Shown piece after piece: positions 14,681 through 17,255 of a stretch of DNA of 17,255 bases. The translations under genes and the position numbers were made by a program. The notes under the pieces were generated by a model. That model was not told the DNA's origin, did no database searches, and saw only the letters and a list, made by a program, of their open reading frames with translations. The DNA is taken from assembly GCA_023426435.1 (NCBI GenBank), contig JAFAAS010000172.1, positions 1 through 17,255 of the forward strand, written 5' to 3'. Every line of letters begins with the position of its first letter. Within the stretch, counting starts at the first letter, position 1. This DNA comes from Verrucomicrobiota bacterium. Lineage in GTDB: Bacteria > Verrucomicrobiota > Verrucomicrobiia > Opitutales > Opitutaceae.

Positions 14681-14720
14681 ACAAAAAGAAACAAAAAGCC
14701 GCGCCCCTCGGGACGCGGCT
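14681..14720 (-). terminator. Intrinsic terminator of the PRC-barrel gene
   Basis: On the minus strand AGCCGCG (14720-14714) pairs with CGCGGCT (14703-14697). The loop is partly closed by CCC/GGG, and TTTTTGTTTCTTTTTGTTT follows. It lies about 25 nt after the stop of the PRC-barrel gene and separates it from the AEC permease gene. Strong stem plus T-rich tail. Confidence 0.88.
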
Positions 14721-14745
14721 CGAATCACCAAACAACTTCCCAATT

Positions 14746-15558
14746 TTATTCCGCCACGCGGCTGCTCGTCGTATCCGATTCTCTGAGACTGCTGATCTGC
14801 TCGCGCGAAACGTCGAGCGTCACGCGATCTTCATTCGCATCATAACGGAGCTGCGACAACGGCACCCGGATCAAATCTCCCCCGATGCCCATCACGCCGC
14901 CCGCCGACACGATCGCCGCCGGCCCCGCCGAAGACATTGCACCCGAGATCGCCGAACGCGCCTGCGACTCCAAGCTCGAGCGGCCGACATTGACGTCGCT
15001 CCGCCCACCCGTCGCCGACGCACCGTCGCCCGCCGCACCCGCCGCATACGTGTCCGTCGAACGCGCGCTCGTCGAGCCCGCCGCACCCGTGGTGCTCGCA
15101 CTCGAGGACCGCGTGTCCGTATCGCGATTCATGAACGCGCTCGCGAGCTGCGAGAGCTGACTCGCATCGAGCACGATGTCCTCGACTTCGCCGATCTTCT
15201 CGCCCGCCGAGTCGTGCACGTCTTTTCCGATCAGGGCTTTTGCCGTGAGCTGATGATCCAGCGAGTCCTTCGTGACTCGCTGCAATGATCCCGCTCCCGC
15301 GCTGCTCGCGCTTCCATGCATCGTGGAGCTCATGCTGTGCGACCGATCGGTGCTGCTGCCGCTCGATGAGCCGCGCATGGTCGACGAACCACTGCTGGTG
15401 CTGCCTTGATTCTGCGAGCTCGAGGGCGAGGCCGATGTGGAGGAACCAGACGCCGACCCGGTCGACGATGAGCCCGAGGTCGAGCTTTGCGCCTGTGCAA
15501 ATCCAACCAGCGAAGCCGCTGCCATAGCTAAGATAAAGGAACGATAACGTGAATTCAT
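14746..15558 (-). CDS. Exported PRC-barrel domain protein with Ser/Gly-rich linkers
   Basis: The protein has 270 residues from the ATG at 15558. A signal peptide covers 1-23 (ILAMAAASLVGFAQA). Residues about 25-90 are almost entirely Ser, Gly, Thr and Ala, likely disordered. A PRC-barrel follows in two halves: LIGKDVHDSAGEKIGEVEDIVLDASQ at 109-134 in pieces, and AAIVSAGGVMGIGGDLIRVPLSQLRYD at 214-240 followed by VTLDVSREQISSL. Between the halves lies a low-complexity Ser/Ala/Gly insert of about 70 residues (141-212). PRC-barrels are small beta-barrels that mediate binding; exported ones are often stress- or envelope-related, but no function is known for this one. It is a single gene with its own terminator, divergent from osmC. 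Confidence 0.8.
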   Translation of the reverse strand: MNSRYRSFILAMAAASLVGFAQAQSSTSGSSSTGSASGSSTSASPSSSQNQGSTSSGSSTMRGSSSGSSTDRSHSMSSTMHGSASSAGAGSLQRVTKDSLDHQLTAKALIGKDVHDSAGEKIGEVEDIVLDASQLSQLASAFMNRDTDTRSSSASTTGAAGSTSARSTDTYAAGAAGDGASATGGRSDVNVGRSSLESQARSAISGAMSSAGPAAIVSAGGVMGIGGDLIRVPLSQLRYDANEDRVTLDVSREQISSLRESDTTSSRVAE

Positions 15559-15844
15559 GATGGGTAGGTTTGAGGGTTAGCCGGACAACTCGCCCGGCGC
15601 TTGAGGCCCGCATGAGATGCGAACCGCTCCCGGAACGTATCCATCGCCCCAACCCGCCGCCATGGGGCACACGGCCTGACGCAGCGTAAGGTGACAATCC
15701 TAGCGCGGCTCCGTGGCGTGTCCGGTGCCGATTCACGGGAGAGCGCGCAACACCCGGCAACCGCCGCCCTCATCTCGCGCTCGGATTACGCAAAGCGCGT
15801 CAGCCACTTGCAAACGTCCGCCACGCCTCAACGTTTCCCGCCCC

Positions 15845-16270
15845 ATGAAACGCACAGCAACCGCCGTCTGGAACGGCTCCCTCAAACAAGGCAACGGCAC
15901 GCTCACCGCCCCCGGCGGCGCGCTCGACAACACGCCTTACTCATTCGGTTCCCGCTTCGAAAACGGCAACGGCACCAACCCCGAAGAACTCATCGCCGCT
16001 GCTCACGCCGGCTGTTTCGCGATGGCTTTCTCCGCCATGCTCGGCGAAGGCGGCTTCACCCCCGATCGCGTCGAAGCCCGCGCCGACGTCACCCTCGAAC
16101 AAGTGCAACCCGCCGGTTGGACCGTCACCAAATCCCACCTCACCCTCGCGGCGAAAATCCCCAACATCGACCAGGCGAAATTCGACGAGATCGCCGCCAA
16201 AGCGAAAGCAGGCTGCCCCATCTCCCGCCTGCTCAAAGCCGATATCACGCTCGACGCCAAACTCGCCTGA
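15845..16270 (+). CDS. osmC: OsmC peroxiredoxin (organic hydroperoxide reductase)
   Basis: The protein has 141 residues from the ATG at 15845, close to the 143 of E. coli OsmC, and can be followed against it end to end: AVWNGSLKQGNGTL, SRFENGNGTNPEELIAAAHAGCFAMAFSAMLGEGGFTP in pieces, VTLEQV, KAKAGCPISRLLKADITLD. The catalytic pair is Cys57 (in HAGCFAMA) and Cys124 (in AGCPIS); Arg37 and Glu47/Glu48 match the conserved active-site Arg and Glu. It reduces organic hydroperoxides in the cytoplasm, usually induced in osmotic, stationary or oxidative stress. The sequence follows the OsmC rather than the Ohr branch. The leader is pyrimidine-rich without a Shine-Dalgarno. Its divergent neighbour is the exported PRC-barrel protein, possibly under the same stress control; I cannot see the promoters. 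Confidence 0.95.
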   Translation: MKRTATAVWNGSLKQGNGTLTAPGGALDNTPYSFGSRFENGNGTNPEELIAAAHAGCFAMAFSAMLGEGGFTPDRVEARADVTLEQVQPAGWTVTKSHLTLAAKIPNIDQAKFDEIAAKAKAGCPISRLLKADITLDAKLA

Positions 16271-16288
16271 TCCGCGCAACGGCACACC

Positions 16289-16313
16289 GCTTGCCCCGAC
16301 TCCCGGGGCAAGC
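16289..16313. terminator. Hairpin between convergent osmC and DTW genes
   Basis: GCTTGCCCC (16289-16297), loop of seven, GGGGCAAGC (16305-16313) gives nine perfect base pairs. It lies 18 nt after the osmC stop and is followed by ATTCCTAATCC, only slightly T-rich. It probably ends osmC transcription, perhaps with help from Rho. It could also act for the convergent DTW gene, whose stop is at 16350. Confidence 0.6.
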
Positions 16314-16349
16314 ATTCCTAATCCACCACCCAACGCAGCCCGCCCGCCT

Positions 16350-17015
16350 TCACCGCGGCCGCCGCACATTCATCTGCGCAATAAACTCCGGCAACGCCTC
16401 ACGCAGCCGCGACCCGCGCAGAAATTCTTCCGCGAACTCCACGTGTCCGCGCGCCCGGAGTCCCGCATAAACATGCAGCTCCAGCTGTAACTCGAGTTTC
16501 GCCCGCGCCTCCTCCAGCCCCAGCGCGCCGAATAGAAACATCAGCGCCTCCACCGTCGAGAATCGCCCGCCCGTCTGCTGCGTGCGCAGCCAGTAGCGAC
16601 TCTCGCCCACCATCGGCAGCCGCACGCGTCGTCCCCACGACGCCACTTCCTGCGACATCGCCGTCGCCTCGCGCCAGGCTCCATCGAGCAAGAGCACCTG
16701 CACGTTTTGCAGGCTCGCCTCCGCCGGCATCGCCTCGCCCGCCGGATGCAAAATCCACAACCCCCGCCCTTCGCGACGCACCGTCTCGACCGCCGGCTCC
16801 GCGCCGCGCCGCCACACATGCCGCCGCGCCCCCGCCACCGCGCGGCACACGAGATGCCCCGTGCTGCTCGGACGCCACTGCTCCCGATGATGCATCAACA
16901 CGTCCACCGCCAGCGGCGTTTCGACCGTCTCCGCGGCGCCGCACACACACCAACGCGCCGGCAGCCGGCACCCTTCGCACCGCACACTGGGTTTCAACAC
17001 CACGCTCCGCGCCAT
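16350..17015 (-). CDS. DTW domain protein, probable tRNA acp3U-type aminocarboxypropyltransferase
   Basis: The protein has 221 residues from the ATG at 17015. A longer open frame to 17165 overlaps the upstream gene and is rejected. A Shine-Dalgarno-like GGAG lies about 8 nt before the ATG. The N-terminus has the four-Cys pattern of bacterial DTW proteins, CEGCRLPARWCVC, with Cys13, 16, 23 and 25. VLMHHREQWRPSSTGHL at 39-55 carries the conserved Ser/Thr-x-x-Gly-type loop (STGHL), and the name-giving motif appears as LLLDGAW at 108-114 (the usual form is DGTW, so Thr is replaced by Ala), followed later by RYWLRTQ and STVEA. Relatives such as E. coli TapT (YfiP) transfer the 3-amino-3-carboxypropyl group of SAM to uridine 47 of tRNA. 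It follows the RlmM-like gene by only 13 nt, supporting an RNA-modification role. Confidence 0.84.
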   Translation of the reverse strand: MARSVVLKPSVRCEGCRLPARWCVCGAAETVETPLAVDVLMHHREQWRPSSTGHLVCRAVAGARRHVWRRGAEPAVETVRREGRGLWILHPAGEAMPAEASLQNVQVLLLDGAWREATAMSQEVASWGRRVRLPMVGESRYWLRTQQTGGRFSTVEALMFLFGALGLEEARAKLELQLELHVYAGLRARGHVEFAEEFLRGSRLREALPEFIAQMNVRRPR

Positions 17016-17028
17016 CGTTCTCGCTCCG

Positions 17029-17255
17029 CTACCGCCGAACCACGCCGACGATCGTGAACTCCTCGCGATCGTGATAAAGATGCCGCACCGCCACGCGCTC
17101 CGCCCCGCACAACACCGCATTCCCCTCCAGCTCCGCCAACAATCCCACCGGATCCACCCGCCCAAACTTCAAATTCACCACAAACCGCCGACACCAACCG
17201 CGACTCACCCACGGCTCCACAATGTTCCGAAGCACCTGCCTCGGATCCTCCACCA
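17029..17255 (-). CDS. rlmM: RlmM-like 23S rRNA 2'-O-methyltransferase, 3' end only
   Basis: About 75 C-terminal residues are visible; the gene runs off the right edge, so its start lies outside. The segment reads VEPWVSRGWCRRFVVNLKFG and, near the end, VRHLYHDREEFTIVGVVRR. E. coli RlmM ends in the same way, with a GWCR followed by an NLK word and then a LYHDREE near the C-terminus. RlmM methylates the ribose of C2498 of 23S rRNA using SAM; the Lys of NLK belongs to the FtsJ-type catalytic set. The GTG codon at 17253 in this frame is internal, not a start. The stop TAG is at 17031-17029, 13 nt before the DTW gene, so the two are almost surely co-transcribed. Confidence 0.72.
   Translation of the reverse strand, partial: VEDPRQVLRNIVEPWVSRGWCRRFVVNLKFGRVDPVGLLAELEGNAVLCGAERVAVRHLYHDREEFTIVGVVRR

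Noticed and set aside
12863..14845. Plus-strand 660-codon open frame across the TerC and AEC genes
   Set aside because: The product is an Arg/His/Gln-rich low-complexity chain typical of an antisense shadow; TerC and AEC are both fully recognisable on the other strand.
15559..15844. Possible promoters for osmC and the PRC-barrel gene
   Set aside because: Candidate boxes match consensus too poorly on either strand to report; no clear operator palindrome was found.
1..17255. CRISPR array, tRNA, rRNA, prophage or insertion sequence
   Set aside because: No regularly spaced direct repeats, no tRNA cloverleaf or rRNA segment, and no transposase, integrase or phage protein motif were seen on either strand.

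Overview
The window looks like chromosomal DNA of a Verrucomicrobiota bacterium, most likely of the Opitutales/Opitutaceae. Four things point there: a high G+C content with codons strongly favouring C at the third position; a PEP-CTERM protein; a secreted protein with two copies of a roughly 130-residue domain (key words 'LVRGLGP', 'NSRDAALL', 'PPGVYTA', 'GIALVEIYD') that I know mainly from Opitutaceae secreted proteins; and few Shine-Dalgarno sites, with several starts preceded by pyrimidine-rich leaders. This placement is inference from style, not from a marker gene.

Layout. 86-949 (-) is a PIG-L/LmbE-type deacetylase. 1088-5583 (+) is a four-gene cassette for a MacA/MacB- or DevBCA-like tripartite ABC exporter: periplasmic adaptor, ATPase and two different FtsX/MacB-type permeases. 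5876-7654 (+) is a secreted metallo-beta-lactamase-fold hydrolase with the two Opitutaceae-type repeats. Convergent to it on the minus strand are a TonB-C-domain protein (8618-8265) and a periplasmic thioredoxin-like protein (8191-7697). 8784-11156 (+) encodes Tex, followed by a short HPF/RaiA-like ribosome hibernation protein (11324-11665) and a PEP-CTERM protein (11817-12536) with a clear terminator. The minus strand then carries a TerC/YgdQ-like membrane protein (13495-12737), an AEC-family permease (14548-13604) and a PRC-barrel protein with Ser-rich linkers (15558-14746) that ends at a strong terminator. 15845-16270 (+) is OsmC. At the right edge, on the minus strand, lie the 3' end of an RlmM-like rRNA methyltransferase and, 13 nt behind it, a DTW-domain protein, which together form an RNA-modification pair.

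The genes are mostly housekeeping, envelope or stress functions. I see no phage, transposase, CRISPR array, tRNA or rRNA. No gene-free stretch exceeds 300 bases. The two longest are 5584-5875, which holds two small hairpins and an otherwise featureless leader, and 15559-15844, a divergent promoter region with no promoter I can defend.

The most unusual signal is a set of short, nearly perfect palindromes with a stem of 8-9 bp and a four-base loop. Two lie between genes (7672-7691, 14619-14638) and two lie in frame inside tex (9604-9625, 11023-11042), where they are translated as Gly/Pro-rich segments at domain borders. This resembles the Rickettsia palindromic elements that insert into coding genes. 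Other short repeats or inverted repeats occupy the gaps of the ABC exporter cassette.
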